Assembly (NCBI GenBank): GCA_965221735.1
Contig: OZ244910.1
Coordinates: 2,604,001-2,668,000, forward strand
Length of the DNA stretch: 64,000 nucleotides
Reading direction: 5' to 3'
Source: UBA2991 sp965221735
GTDB lineage: Bacteria > Chloroflexota > Dehalococcoidia > Tepidiformales > Tepidiformaceae
A model generated the notes under the pieces. It saw only the letters and a list, made by a program, of their open reading frames with translations. It did not search any database and was not told the DNA's origin. Made by a program: the position numbers and the translations under genes. Every line of letters begins with the position of its first letter. Within the stretch, counting starts at the first letter, position 1. Positions 1 through 7,795 of this stretch are shown one piece after another.

Positions 1-264
1 CCTCGCTCGCCAGTCAAGGCTACGCAGCTGGTCGGCGAGTACAACGCCGGTGACGGGGGTCGTCGTGGGAAGCGCGACCTCGAAGGGATAGCCCCTGACC
101 CGAGAGGTGATCGGGCAACAGAGGGCCAGGCTGGTTACTTCGTTGTAGGACTCCGGACTCAAGACGAGGGCCGGCCTATGGCCAGCCTGCTCGTGCCCGG
201 CTTGCGGTGTGAAGCTAAGCCAGACGATGTCACCGCGGGCGGGGACATAGTCGCGGTCTACCAC
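1..264 (-). CDS. mazF: MazF/PemK-type endoribonuclease toxin (C-terminus cut by window edge)
   Basis: The 88 readable codons give the N-terminal part of a MazF/PemK (ChpB) mRNA interferase, the toxin of a type II toxin-antitoxin pair that cleaves RNA in the cytoplasm. Diagnostic pieces are RGDIVWLSFTPQAGHEQAG near the start, then HRPALVLSP, CCPITS and VLADQLRSLDW, in the order usual for the family. The likely start is GTG at 264, which overlaps the stop of the upstream antitoxin by 7 bases, so the two are translationally coupled. Roughly 20-25 residues should lie beyond base 1. The family call is firm; the RNA sequence it cuts cannot be read from this. Confidence 0.88.
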   Translation of the reverse strand, partial: MVDRDYVPARGDIVWLSFTPQAGHEQAGHRPALVLSPESYNEVTSLALCCPITSRVRGYPFEVALPTTTPVTGVVLADQLRSLDWRAR

Positions 265-497
265 TCCTCGCGACCAACAGCCGGCCCTGCATCCTGCTCC
301 GGATGGAGGGCGTCGGAGTCGACCTGCGCGAGCATCGTCGCGAGGTCGTAGGGCCGCTTGCGCAGGATGACCTCGTCACCTTCGGCAACGATCTCTATGG
401 TCGAGCCTTCCCGGACGCCCCACTGCTCCGCGATTGGCTTCGGGATGCGTACCGCGAGGCTCGTGCCCCACCTGGAGACATGTGACTCGGCGCCCAT
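258..497 (-). CDS. mazE: MazE-type AbrB-fold antitoxin
   Basis: A 79-residue protein with the swapped-hairpin AbrB/MazE DNA-binding fold at its N-terminus (SRWGTSLAVRIPKPIAEQWG, then EGDEVILRKRP) and a short acidic C-terminal tail (residues 55-79) that in this family wraps the toxin. It neutralises the neighbouring MazF and normally represses its own promoter. The ATG at 497 is the only sensible start. A perfect 15-bp AT palindrome at 518-532, about 20 bases upstream, is a plausible operator for this autoregulation. The stop overlaps the toxin start. Confidence 0.9.
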   Translation of the reverse strand: MGAESHVSRWGTSLAVRIPKPIAEQWGVREGSTIEIVAEGDEVILRKRPYDLATMLAQVDSDALHPEQDAGPAVGREEW

Positions 498-517
498 GCC
501 AACACCCCTCCCTCGAA

Positions 518-532
518 GATATATTATATATC
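518..532. promoter_or_regulatory. Perfect AT-only palindrome upstream of mazE, candidate operator
   Basis: GATATATTATATATC is a perfect inverted repeat (7+1+7) in otherwise very GC-rich DNA. It lies between the divergent mazE (start 497) and SDR (start 546 or 567) genes. MazE-type antitoxins bind palindromes in their own promoters, so this is the natural operator candidate. It could also contain the -10 element of either gene. Binding is inferred. Confidence 0.5.
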
Positions 533-566
533 CTGGAGCCGGGAAATGGCAGCCGGGGAGGTACAG

Positions 567-2012
567 GTGGCGACGGTGCTGGTGCTGGGGGCATCGGGGT
601 ACGTGGGCAGCCATCTCGTGCCCCGGCTCGTCGAGGAGGGGCACGCGGTACGGGCGGCGGGGAGACGGCGGGAAACGCTCGAAGCGCGCGAGTGGGAGGG
701 GGTGGAGGTGGTGCGGGCGGACGCGCTCGACACCGAGTCGCTCGACAACGCCTTCAGGGGCGTCGACCTCGTCTACTACCTGGTCCACTCGATGGCGTCC
801 GGGACGGACTTTCCGGAGCGCGACCGGCAGGCGGCGGAGAACGCGCGCCGGGCGGCCGAGGCGGCGGGGGTGAGCCGCATCGTCTACCTGGGCGGGCTGC
901 AGCCCGACGGGCTGGCGTCGGCGCACCTCGCCTCGCGCCGGGAGACGGGAGACGTCCTGCGCAGCGGCGCCGTGGACGTGACGGAGGTTCGCGCGGGCAT
1001 CGTGGTGGGGCCGGGGTCGGCGGCGTTCGAGGTCATCCGGGACCTCGTCTACCACCTGCCGATGATGGTGACCCCGCGCTGGGTGCGGTCGCTGACGCAG
1101 CCGATCGCCCTCGACGACCTGATCGAGTACCTCGTGCGCCTGCCGGAAGCGGAGCCGCCCGGGAGCCACGTGTACGACGTTGGCGGCCCCGAGGTGGTGC
1201 GGTACCAGGACCTGCTCACGCGCTTCGCGAGGGCCGTCGGGCGGCGGCTGGCCATCATCCCCGTGTCGGTGCTCAGCCCGCGGCTCTCCTCCTACTGGCT
1301 CGACCTCGTAACGGCGGTGCCATCGAGCGTCGCGCGGCCCCTCATCGATGGCCTGCGACACAACCTCGTCGTCGATCCGGAGACGGACCTGCAGGCACGC
1401 ATCCCGATCGAGCTGCACACCTACGAAGAGGCAGTGCAGGCCGCCCTCAAGGCGGAAAGGACGGCCGATCTGCCGGCGAGGTGGACCGAGGGTTCGTTCG
1501 CCATGCGCGACCACCGCGCTGACATCTCGTTCTACAGCCGCGGGGAGCGCGTCGAGCGGACCTGCGGGGCCTCGCCGGAAGCGGTGTGGGGCGTGGTCTC
1601 GGCGATAGGCGGGTCGAACGGGTGGTACTACGGGAACTGGCTCTGGAACCTGCGCGGGCTGCTGGATCGCCTGGTGGGGGGCGTGGGGAGGCGGAGGGGG
1701 CGCCGGCACCCGGCGGAGATCCGGACGGGCGACGCGCTCGACTTCTGGCGGGTCGTGGGGGTGGAGCCGGGGCGGCGTCTCACGCTGCTCGCAGAGATGA
1801 AGCTGCCCGGCATCGCCATCCTCGAGTTCGAGGTGGCGCCGGACGGGGCGGGGTCGCGCATCGTGACGGCGGCGCACTTCCACCCGGCGGGGGCGGCGGG
1901 GCTGCTCTACTGGTACGCGCTCTGGCCCATCCACAAGCGCATCTTCGCGGGCCTCACGGACGCGATCGTCGCAAGAGCTGCCCGGGAGCAGGTGGTGGGT
2001 TGGTCAGGCTGA
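567..2012 (+). CDS. SDR-family NAD(P)-binding oxidoreductase with C-terminal DUF2867
   Basis: About 481 residues. The N-terminus is an atypical short-chain dehydrogenase (NmrA/YbjT-like) with the Rossmann loop GASGYVGS at residues 8-15 and a conserved VYYLVHSM stretch. The C-terminal 160 residues (from about FYSRGERVERTCGAS) match the DUF2867 part found fused to such proteins, ending in WYALWPIHKRIF. The substrate is unknown; a redox or sugar/lipid-modifying role is only an inference. I prefer GTG at 567, which has GGGGAGG five bases upstream and gives the usual short lead into the Rossmann strand. ATG at 546 is the alternative and adds seven residues. The gene overlaps the convergent gene at 2004-2012. 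Confidence 0.82.
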   Translation: MATVLVLGASGYVGSHLVPRLVEEGHAVRAAGRRRETLEAREWEGVEVVRADALDTESLDNAFRGVDLVYYLVHSMASGTDFPERDRQAAENARRAAEAAGVSRIVYLGGLQPDGLASAHLASRRETGDVLRSGAVDVTEVRAGIVVGPGSAAFEVIRDLVYHLPMMVTPRWVRSLTQPIALDDLIEYLVRLPEAEPPGSHVYDVGGPEVVRYQDLLTRFARAVGRRLAIIPVSVLSPRLSSYWLDLVTAVPSSVARPLIDGLRHNLVVDPETDLQARIPIELHTYEEAVQAALKAERTADLPARWTEGSFAMRDHRADISFYSRGERVERTCGASPEAVWGVVSAIGGSNGWYYGNWLWNLRGLLDRLVGGVGRRRGRRHPAEIRTGDALDFWRVVGVEPGRRLTLLAEMKLPGIAILEFEVAPDGAGSRIVTAAHFHPAGAAGLLYWYALWPIHKRIFAGLTDAIVARAAREQVVGWSG

Positions 2013-2456
2013 GACTTCGCGGGTAAGGGAGCGCTCGTAGGCGCTGAGGAGCGAGAGCAGGATCTCTTCGACCTGGCTGCGCCGCCAGTGGCGCACGCGG
2101 CGCTCCTCGGGGGTTTCGCCCGCCTCGCCGGCCCCGGTGGCGACGCGGGCCACGACCTGCCAGGAGGAGCGCTCGCCTCCTCCCCGGTCGACGAGCTCGA
2201 AAGCGGCGCGCTGGACGGCGCCGACGGTGATGCCGAAGGGGGCGGAGTCGCCGAGCGGTTCGATAGCGATGGGGAATGCCTCGCCGTAGACCTGCCGGAT
2301 GTCCTCGATGCACTCGCCGGCCCAGCGGTGGATGTTGGCAAGGACGCGGCGCTGGGAGTCGAAGTCGTGGGAGCGGGAAAGGAAACCGGATTCGCGCCGC
2401 TCGACCCAGCCTTCGTGGAGGCTTCGAACGCGCGCCTCGAAGGGCGTTCCGTCCAC
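2004..2456 (-). CDS. Hypothetical protein, 150 residues
   Basis: I do not recognise this family. The start is well supported: GTG at 2456 is preceded by a near-ideal AGGAGGTGAG ribosome site. The product is soluble-looking, charged, mostly helical in character, with an N-terminal GTPFEARVRSLHEGWVERRE and a C-terminal helix containing RRSQVEEILLSLLSAYERSL. It lies downstream of glnK on the same strand but a strong hairpin (2508-2540) separates them, so it may be transcribed separately. Its 3' end overlaps the end of the convergent SDR gene by 9 bases. Confidence 0.6.
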   Translation of the reverse strand: MDGTPFEARVRSLHEGWVERRESGFLSRSHDFDSQRRVLANIHRWAGECIEDIRQVYGEAFPIAIEPLGDSAPFGITVGAVQRAAFELVDRGGGERSSWQVVARVATGAGEAGETPEERRVRHWRRSQVEEILLSLLSAYERSLTREVSA

Positions 2457-2507
2457 AGCCTCACCTCCTGGAGTAGGGGTTGTTCTCGTGTCGCGGGGGA
2501 TATGGGA

Positions 2508-2540
2508 GAGGGGCCGGGCGCGGAGTGCGCCCGGCCCCTC
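2508..2540 (-). terminator. Strong GC hairpin downstream of glnK
   Basis: A 14-bp perfect stem (2508-2521 paired with 2527-2540) around a 5-base loop, 20 bases after the glnK stop. No T-run follows on the minus strand, so it would be a GC-rich hairpin without a U tract. It sits between glnK and the next gene on the same strand and probably separates their transcripts. Confidence 0.5.
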
Positions 2541-2559
2541 AGCCGGGGGACGTGGGAGG

Positions 2560-2901
2560 CTAGAGCGCCTCGTCTCCGCGTTCGCGGGTGCGGACGCGAA
2601 CGGCATCCTCCACGTTCGAGATGAAGACCTTGCCGTCGCCGATCTCGCCGGAGCTGGCGTTATCGAGGATGGCGTCCACGACGGCGTCGGCCTTGTCGTC
2701 GGCTACGACCATGGTGAGGAACACCTTGGAGAGGTACTCCACGCGATACTCGCGGCCGCGCCACTGCTCGGTGATGCCACGCTGTTTGCCGTGGCCCTTG
2801 ACCTCCCAGACGGTGATGCCGCCGGAGAAGCCGAGCTCGTCGAGCGCGTCCTTTACGGGTTCGAGTGCGCTCGGCCGGATGATGGCTTCGATCTTTTTCA
2901 C
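2560..2901 (-). CDS. glnK: PII nitrogen regulatory protein (GlnK type)
   Basis: A 113-residue PII signal protein. It senses 2-oxoglutarate and ATP/ADP and, in the GlnK role, plugs the AmtB ammonium channel. Visible signatures: KKIEAIIRPSALEPVKDAL at the N-terminus, a T-loop GHGKQRGITEQWRGREY whose last tyrosine matches the modifiable Tyr51 (the Tyr46 position is Trp), and the C-terminal GEIGDGKVFISNVEDAVRVR. GTG at 2901, preceded by AAAGGAG, gives the normal family length; longer starts would add an unrelated extension. It follows amtB by 49 bases, the gene order common in actinobacteria and Chloroflexota. Confidence 0.93.
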   Translation of the reverse strand: MKKIEAIIRPSALEPVKDALDELGFSGGITVWEVKGHGKQRGITEQWRGREYRVEYLSKVFLTMVVADDKADAVVDAILDNASSGEIGDGKVFISNVEDAVRVRTRERGDEAL

Positions 2902-2950
2902 CGGGAACTCCTTTCCGGACTCAGGGTCGGATGCGGGATGTGGCCTGCGC

Positions 2951-4393
2951 TCACCTTCCGCCTCCGCCGATCTCGGACGATCCGAAGATGCCGGAGCCCG
3001 AAGGACCGAAGTCCGGGTAGGCATCGACGCCGTGTTCCATCAGGTCGAGGCCGCGCATCTCTTCTTCCTCGCTCACCCGGAGTCCGACGGTGAACTTGAT
3101 GGCGAAGAACAGAATACCCGCCGTCACAGCCGTCCAGCCGACGATGGCCGCGATGCCGATGAGCTGCATGAGCAGCTGCTCGCCGCCGCCACCCAGGAAG
3201 AGGCCGTAGTGGTTCGGATTGACGTAGCCGGCCGCTTCCATGCCCGCTTCCGAAGAGAAGAGGCCGACAGCGATGACGCCCCAGATACCGGCAAAGGCAT
3301 GCACGGAGACCGCGCCCACGGGGTCGTCGATGCGGAACTTCGCATCCAGCATCTGGACGCCGTAGTACATGACCAGCGCGCCGATGCCACCAATGACGAC
3401 CGAGGCCCACGGATCGACCGTGGCGCAGCCGGCAGTGATGGCCACGAGGCCGGCGAGAATGCCGTTGATGGTGAGGCCGGTGTCGTAGCGGCCCGTGCGG
3501 AACCGCGACCAGAGCATGGCCGTGACGCCGCCGGCGGCAGCCGCGAGGGTAGTGGTCACGGCCACGCTGGCGGCCAGGGAGGCCCCGCCGCCCGAGAGGG
3601 CGAGCGTGGACCCCGGGTTGAACCCGTACCAGCCGAACCAGAGGATGAACATGCCGATCGTGGCGATCGAGATGTTGTGGCCGGGGATGGCCCTCACTTC
3701 GCCGTTGGGGCCGTACTTGCCGAGGCGCGCGCCCACGGCGATGGCGCCCATGAGGCCGGCGATGCCGCCAACGGTGTGGACGATGCCAGAGCCGGCAAAG
3801 TCGACGTAGCCGTTGCCAAGCCAGACGTCGCCATCGGTGAAGGCGCCCATCCACGTGTTCGTGTCCCAGCCCCAGTGGACCACCACCGGGTAGATGAAAC
3901 CGGTGATGATGACCGTGTAGATGAGGTAGGCGGAGTACTTGGTGCGTCCCGCCAGAGCGCCCGCCACGATGGTTGCAGCAGCGGCCGCGAAGGCGAACTG
4001 GAAGAACCAGCCGGCGTAGTCGCTGAACTCGTTCAGGGCGAAGTTACCGAGCCCGATGAACTCGTTCGAGGCGTCGCTGACGCCGTAGGCGAAAGCCCAG
4101 CCGACGAGCCAGAAGGAGATGCCTCCCACGCAGGCGTCAATCATGTTCTTCATCAGAATGTTCGCCGTCTCCTTGGAGCGGACGAAGCCCGCCGTGAGCA
4201 TGGCGAAACCGGCCTGCATGAAGAACACGAGGAAGCCGGCGATCAGCAACCAGGCGGTGTCGACCGCGCTGATGATGTCAGCGAGGTCCTCGGCGCCGTC
4301 CTGGGCGGAGACCACGGAAATGATGCCGAGCGCGAGCAGGCCGCCTGCAAGCATGGCGGTCGGCCGGCGCAGGGCCGGTAGGGCACGTTTCAT
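2951..4393 (-). CDS. amtB: Ammonium transporter (Amt/MEP/Rh family)
   Basis: A 480-residue membrane protein that conducts ammonium across the inner membrane as a trimer. A signal-like first helix (residues 1-30) is followed by about eleven transmembrane helices. Family signatures include DTAWLLIAGFLVFFMQAGFA, GSGIVHTVGGIAGLMGA with the first pore histidine, and VHAFAGIWGVIAVGLF with the second. The cytoplasmic tail EEEEMRGLDLMEHGVDAYP is the usual PII-docking end. ATG at 4393 follows GAGGAGGATTGC. It forms a transcription unit with glnK, which should gate it. Confidence 0.94.
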   Translation of the reverse strand: MKRALPALRRPTAMLAGGLLALGIISVVSAQDGAEDLADIISAVDTAWLLIAGFLVFFMQAGFAMLTAGFVRSKETANILMKNMIDACVGGISFWLVGWAFAYGVSDASNEFIGLGNFALNEFSDYAGWFFQFAFAAAAATIVAGALAGRTKYSAYLIYTVIITGFIYPVVVHWGWDTNTWMGAFTDGDVWLGNGYVDFAGSGIVHTVGGIAGLMGAIAVGARLGKYGPNGEVRAIPGHNISIATIGMFILWFGWYGFNPGSTLALSGGGASLAASVAVTTTLAAAAGGVTAMLWSRFRTGRYDTGLTINGILAGLVAITAGCATVDPWASVVIGGIGALVMYYGVQMLDAKFRIDDPVGAVSVHAFAGIWGVIAVGLFSSEAGMEAAGYVNPNHYGLFLGGGGEQLLMQLIGIAAIVGWTAVTAGILFFAIKFTVGLRVSEEEEMRGLDLMEHGVDAYPDFGPSGSGIFGSSEIGGGGR

Positions 4394-4476
4394 GCAATCC
4401 TCCTCGATGCCCCCGGGTGGGGCGAAACGTTCGCGAGGGAAGCTATGACCGGTTGGTTTCCCGCAGATTGCAGGCA

Positions 4477-4499
4477 TGTTTCCGGCACGTTTCGAAACA
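4477..4499. promoter_or_regulatory. Inverted repeat upstream of amtB
   Basis: TGTTTC (4477-4482) and GAAACA (4494-4499) form inverted half-sites 11 bases apart. Nested inside is the perfect palindrome GTTTCGAAAC (4489-4498). It lies about 85-105 bases upstream of amtB, where a nitrogen regulator would be expected to act. Which regulator binds is unknown. Apart from this site and the promoter at 4618, the 4394-4725 gap shows nothing recognisable. Confidence 0.35.
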
Positions 4500-4617
4500 C
4501 AACGTTCACGCCGGCAGGTCTTGCCGCTGGTCCGCAAGGGGTTGGTGTCCGGAATGAGGCTCGCGGCTCGAACGGCATGAGGCCCGCTGCCAATGGGAAA
4601 TCGGGTGCGTGCGAGAT

Positions 4618-4645
4618 TTCACAAGCTGCGCGATCGTGCTACGCT
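4618..4645 (+). promoter_or_regulatory. Sigma70-like promoter for etfBA
   Basis: TTCACA (4618-4623) and TACGCT (4640-4645) are separated by 16 bases, a fair match to -35/-10 boxes. They lie about 80 bases before the etfB start on the correct strand. The assignment is by eye. Confidence 0.4.
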
Positions 4646-4725
4646 GGCGGGCGCAGCGGCGCATGGCTGGCCCTGCCCCGCTCCATCCATTCCCGACCTG
4701 TCTGTCAGAAGGAGTTGGCGTCAGC

Positions 4726-5529
4726 GTGAACATAGTCGTCTGCGTCAAGCAGATCCCCGATCCGGAGACGCCGGCCTCGCAATTCGCCGTCGATGAGGCG
4801 GCGAAGCGCGTGATTCCCGCGCAGGGCATCGCGCCGGTGGTGAACCCCTACGACCCCCAGGCCACGGAGGCGGCGCTGCGCCTGAAGGACGCCGCCGGCG
4901 AGGGCAAGATCACGGTCATCAGCCTTGGCGAGGACTCGGCGCGCGACGCCATCAAGCACGCCCTTGCGATGGGCGCCGACGAAGGCGTCCTGCTGAGCGA
5001 CCCGGACTTCGAGAACATCGATAACTTCCAGACGGCGACCGCGCTGTCGCGCGCCATCGAAAAGATCGGCGACGTGGACCTCGTCCTGATGGGGCGCGCC
5101 TCGGCCGACTGGGACATGGGCGTCGCCCCGCTGGGCGTGGCCGAGCAGCTCGGCATCCCCTGCGTGACCATCGCAAAGTCGATGGAGCTGGACGGCGACA
5201 CGCTCACGGTCGAGCGGGTGCTGGACGACGGCTTCCAGACGGTCGAGGTCGACCTTCCCGCGGTCGTCTCGATCTCGAACGAGTTCGGCGAGCCGCGCTA
5301 CCCGCAGCTGCGCCAGATCATGCTCGCCGCCAAGAAGACCGTGCAGGTCTGGTCGGCGGACGACCTGGAGCTCGAAGACGACGAGGCCGGCGCGGACAAC
5401 CGCTGGCTGGGCCTTGAAGCGCTCTACATCCCGCAGGTGGAGAGCAACGTCGAGATCATCGAGGGCGACTCCCCCGAGGAGCAGGCCCAGAACCTCGCGC
5501 GGAAGCTGCGCGAGGCCAAGCTCATCTAG
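4726..5529 (+). CDS. etfB: Electron transfer flavoprotein beta subunit
   Basis: A 267-residue EtfB. With EtfA it forms the AMP- and FAD-containing cytoplasmic carrier that takes electrons from acyl-CoA and related dehydrogenases to the membrane quinone pool. The N-terminus NIVVCVKQIPDPETPA, the central NPYDPQATEAALRLKD and the signature region VDLPAVVSISNEFGEPRYPQ are typical. GTG at 4726 is chosen because it begins the conserved first strand; AAGGAG lies about 11 bases upstream. etfA starts 10 bases after its stop, so both are cotranscribed. Confidence 0.93.
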   Translation: MNIVVCVKQIPDPETPASQFAVDEAAKRVIPAQGIAPVVNPYDPQATEAALRLKDAAGEGKITVISLGEDSARDAIKHALAMGADEGVLLSDPDFENIDNFQTATALSRAIEKIGDVDLVLMGRASADWDMGVAPLGVAEQLGIPCVTIAKSMELDGDTLTVERVLDDGFQTVEVDLPAVVSISNEFGEPRYPQLRQIMLAAKKTVQVWSADDLELEDDEAGADNRWLGLEALYIPQVESNVEIIEGDSPEEQAQNLARKLREAKLI

Positions 5530-5539
5530 AGGAACGACG

Positions 5540-6502
5540 ATGCCAGGAACCCTCATCATTGCCGAGGCGGCCGACGGCGCCGTCGCTCCCCACTCTTTCG
5601 AACTGCTGGCGGCCGGGCGCGCCCTGGCCGACCAGGGCGGCGGCGCGGTCAGCGCCCTCGTTGCAGGCGACGAGTCGCTCGCCCAGTCCCTCTTCGAGCA
5701 CGGCGCCGACGCCGTGTACGTCGCTCCGGCGGGCTCGCTCGACCCGGGGTACGCCGAGACCGGCGCGGGCGCGGCCCTCGCCGCGTGCGAGGCGGCGGAT
5801 GCCGACATCGTGCTCATCGGGCAGACGAGCATTGGTCGCGACCTCGGTCCCCTCATGGCCTTCCGCCTGAACACGGCCGTGGCCATGGAGTGCGTCGCCC
5901 TCACGCTCGACGGCGGACGCCTGCGGGCGACGCGCAGCTGCTACGGCGGCAACGCCAACGCGGAAGTCACCTGGCGAGGGGACGTGCAGATCGCGACGCT
6001 CAAGCCGAAGGCGTGGGACGCCCTCGCGCCGGATGCCGGACGCAGCGGTTCCGTGACGTCCATCGACACGACCGGCGAGCAGCGCGTGCGCGTCGTCTCC
6101 ACCGAGGCGGCGGAGGCGACGGGCATCCGGCTGGAGGACGCCGACGTGGTGGTCTCCGGCGGGCGCGGCCTGGGCGACCCCTCGGCGTTCGGCATGATGG
6201 AAGAACTGTCCGGGCTGCTGGGCGGGGCGACCGGTGCGAGCCGGGCGGCCTGCGACCTCGGCTGGTACCCGCCCGCACAGCAGGTGGGGCTCACGGGCAA
6301 GACGGTCACGCCGAACCTGTACATCGCGGTCGCCATCAGCGGCGCGAGCCAGCACATGGCGGGCATGTCGGGCTCGAAGAACATCGTGGCCGTCAACCGC
6401 GATCCCGACTGCAACATGGTGCAGGTGTCGCGCTTCGCCGTGGTCGAGGACTACAAGAAGGTCGTCCCTGCCCTGATCGAGGCGATCAAGGCGCTCGACT
6501 AG
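5540..6502 (+). CDS. etfA: Electron transfer flavoprotein alpha subunit
   Basis: A 320-residue EtfA, the FAD-binding partner of EtfB. The N-terminal domain begins GTLIIAEAADGAVAPHSFEL. The C-terminal FAD domain carries VVSGGRGLGDPSAF, VGLTGKTVTPNLYIA, SGASQHMAGMSGSKNIVAVN and the closing DPDCNMVQVSRFAVVEDYKK, in the canonical order and spacing. Start ATG at 5540 has GAGGAA just upstream. The length is normal and nothing essential looks missing. Confidence 0.94.
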   Translation: MPGTLIIAEAADGAVAPHSFELLAAGRALADQGGGAVSALVAGDESLAQSLFEHGADAVYVAPAGSLDPGYAETGAGAALAACEAADADIVLIGQTSIGRDLGPLMAFRLNTAVAMECVALTLDGGRLRATRSCYGGNANAEVTWRGDVQIATLKPKAWDALAPDAGRSGSVTSIDTTGEQRVRVVSTEAAEATGIRLEDADVVVSGGRGLGDPSAFGMMEELSGLLGGATGASRAACDLGWYPPAQQVGLTGKTVTPNLYIAVAISGASQHMAGMSGSKNIVAVNRDPDCNMVQVSRFAVVEDYKKVVPALIEAIKALD

Positions 6503-6557
6503 GGCGAAGTCCTACAATGGACCTGCGCCCCTGAGCCAGCCTGCGCGAGGTGAGTCC

Positions 6558-7253
6558 GTGGTCGTCGCGCTCCCGAGGAACGCTCCCCCCAGCCCGTACC
6601 TCATGGGTTCGCTTCGCTCGAAGCTGGTTTCCAGGCTCACCGGTCTTTCGGTGCGGACTCTACAGAGTTGGCACTCGACGGGCCTCCAGAGGGCAACACG
6701 GGAACCGGGCGGTCGAGGCACCCCACGCTACTACTCCTGGGTGGACTATCAGCGCCTGTGCGTCGTCTCGTCACTCCGTGAACAGCAGGTACCGACTCGA
6801 CGCGTACGACAGGCCGTCACCATCCTCGACGACCTCTTTCCCGGCTGGTGGGAGCTGTCACTTGCGGCCTATAGAGGTCGCGTAGCGGGCAACCGCAGCG
6901 ACGTCCACGTGGTGGTACGAAACGGCTTCGAGACGGTAGTCGATGTGCCGGGGGGGCAGATGACCTTCCGCTCCTGGCTGGACAGCGAGGCGGAGCAGGT
7001 TGAGGAAGGCATGGTCAACTCCCTGTGCGACCTGCAGAAGCAGGGGCCGCTCTTCAGAAAAGCCTCTTTCGGGGACTCGGTGACGATGGATCCGGAGATC
7101 AACGTTGCACAGCCTACCGTGATGAACACCAGCCTTGAGACGTACTTCGTTAGCGAGCTGGTCCGAGAATTTGATGTCGACTACGTTGCCGAGAACTACC
7201 GCCTGGATCGCAGACTCATAGAGCGAGCCGTCGAATTCGAGGGCGCGTCATAG
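6558..7253 (+). CDS. Antitoxin-like protein: MerR-type HTH plus DUF433
   Basis: 231 residues. The N-terminal third reads as a MerR-type helix-turn-helix (SRLTGLSVRTLQSWHSTGL) and the last 60 residues as DUF433 (DPEINVAQPTVMNTS, then DYVAENYRLDRRLIERAVEFE). DUF433 proteins act as antitoxins and promoter-binding repressors for PIN-like toxins, and the next gene is such a toxin overlapping this stop. GTG at 6558 has GAGGTGAG upstream; ATG at 6603 is an alternative. The pair sits 55 bases behind etfA but is functionally unrelated to it. Confidence 0.72.
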   Translation: MVVALPRNAPPSPYLMGSLRSKLVSRLTGLSVRTLQSWHSTGLQRATREPGGRGTPRYYSWVDYQRLCVVSSLREQQVPTRRVRQAVTILDDLFPGWWELSLAAYRGRVAGNRSDVHVVVRNGFETVVDVPGGQMTFRSWLDSEAEQVEEGMVNSLCDLQKQGPLFRKASFGDSVTMDPEINVAQPTVMNTSLETYFVSELVREFDVDYVAENYRLDRRLIERAVEFEGAS

Positions 7254-7786
7254 CCGTCTTCCTGTGTGACGAGCACATCCCTCGGAAGTTCGAGGGTATC
7301 GTGGACTCCTACGGCCATGGCTGCATCTGGATCGTCGACAACGCCGACTGGGTAGGAAAGCCCGATGCCAGCCACCTCGATCGCCTGCGTCAGGCGGGGG
7401 CAGACTTCTACCTGACACTCGATCACAATCGGGAGCCCGACGTGTGGGCGGCTGTCTATGGACGCCTGGCCGACGGAGCAGGGCGAATGCTCAGGATCAA
7501 GCTGAAGCCCAGGGAGAGACAGGGCATCCCTACGCTTGCCAGGTACTGGGCGAACGCCTACGAACGCTTCGAGCCCTGGCTTGTCGATCCCGAGAAGAGC
7601 CTGATCCAGGTCGGGATGCGGATTACGAGTAACCGGCGCGAGCCGGACTGGGTACGAGCCTACACAAGGGAAGACATCAGCGAGATGGTGCAGCAGCAGT
7701 TCCACATCCACGCGGGAAACCTGGTCCGCACGGGTACGCCTCAGCGCAACGTTCCGCGGGGGCCGGGGCGCCCCCCCAGGCAGTAG
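7250..7786 (+). CDS. PIN-like (VapC45/DUF5615-type) putative RNase toxin
   Basis: About 178 residues. The N-terminal half (VFLCDEHIPRKFEGIVDSYG, then GADFYLTLDHNRE) has the acidic-residue pattern of PIN-like toxins paired with DUF433 antitoxins. The C-terminal third ends in a basic proline-rich tail (GPGRPPRQ). The start is odd: no ATG, GTG or TTG lies between the antitoxin stop and the conserved CDEHIP. ATA at 7250, overlapping the antitoxin TAG, or CTG at 7262 would keep the domain whole, whereas GTG at 7301 would delete its first catalytic acid. Translation by coupling to the antitoxin stop is likely. Confidence 0.62.
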   Translation: MAVFLCDEHIPRKFEGIVDSYGHGCIWIVDNADWVGKPDASHLDRLRQAGADFYLTLDHNREPDVWAAVYGRLADGAGRMLRIKLKPRERQGIPTLARYWANAYERFEPWLVDPEKSLIQVGMRITSNRREPDWVRAYTREDISEMVQQQFHIHAGNLVRTGTPQRNVPRGPGRPPRQ

Positions 7787-7795
7787 TTGGGGGCT

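Noticed and set aside
498..1934. Long minus-strand frame that would extend mazE upstream to 1934
   Set aside because: Antisense to the well-supported SDR gene and composed of low-information Arg/Pro/Val text. Only the last 79 codons match MazE.
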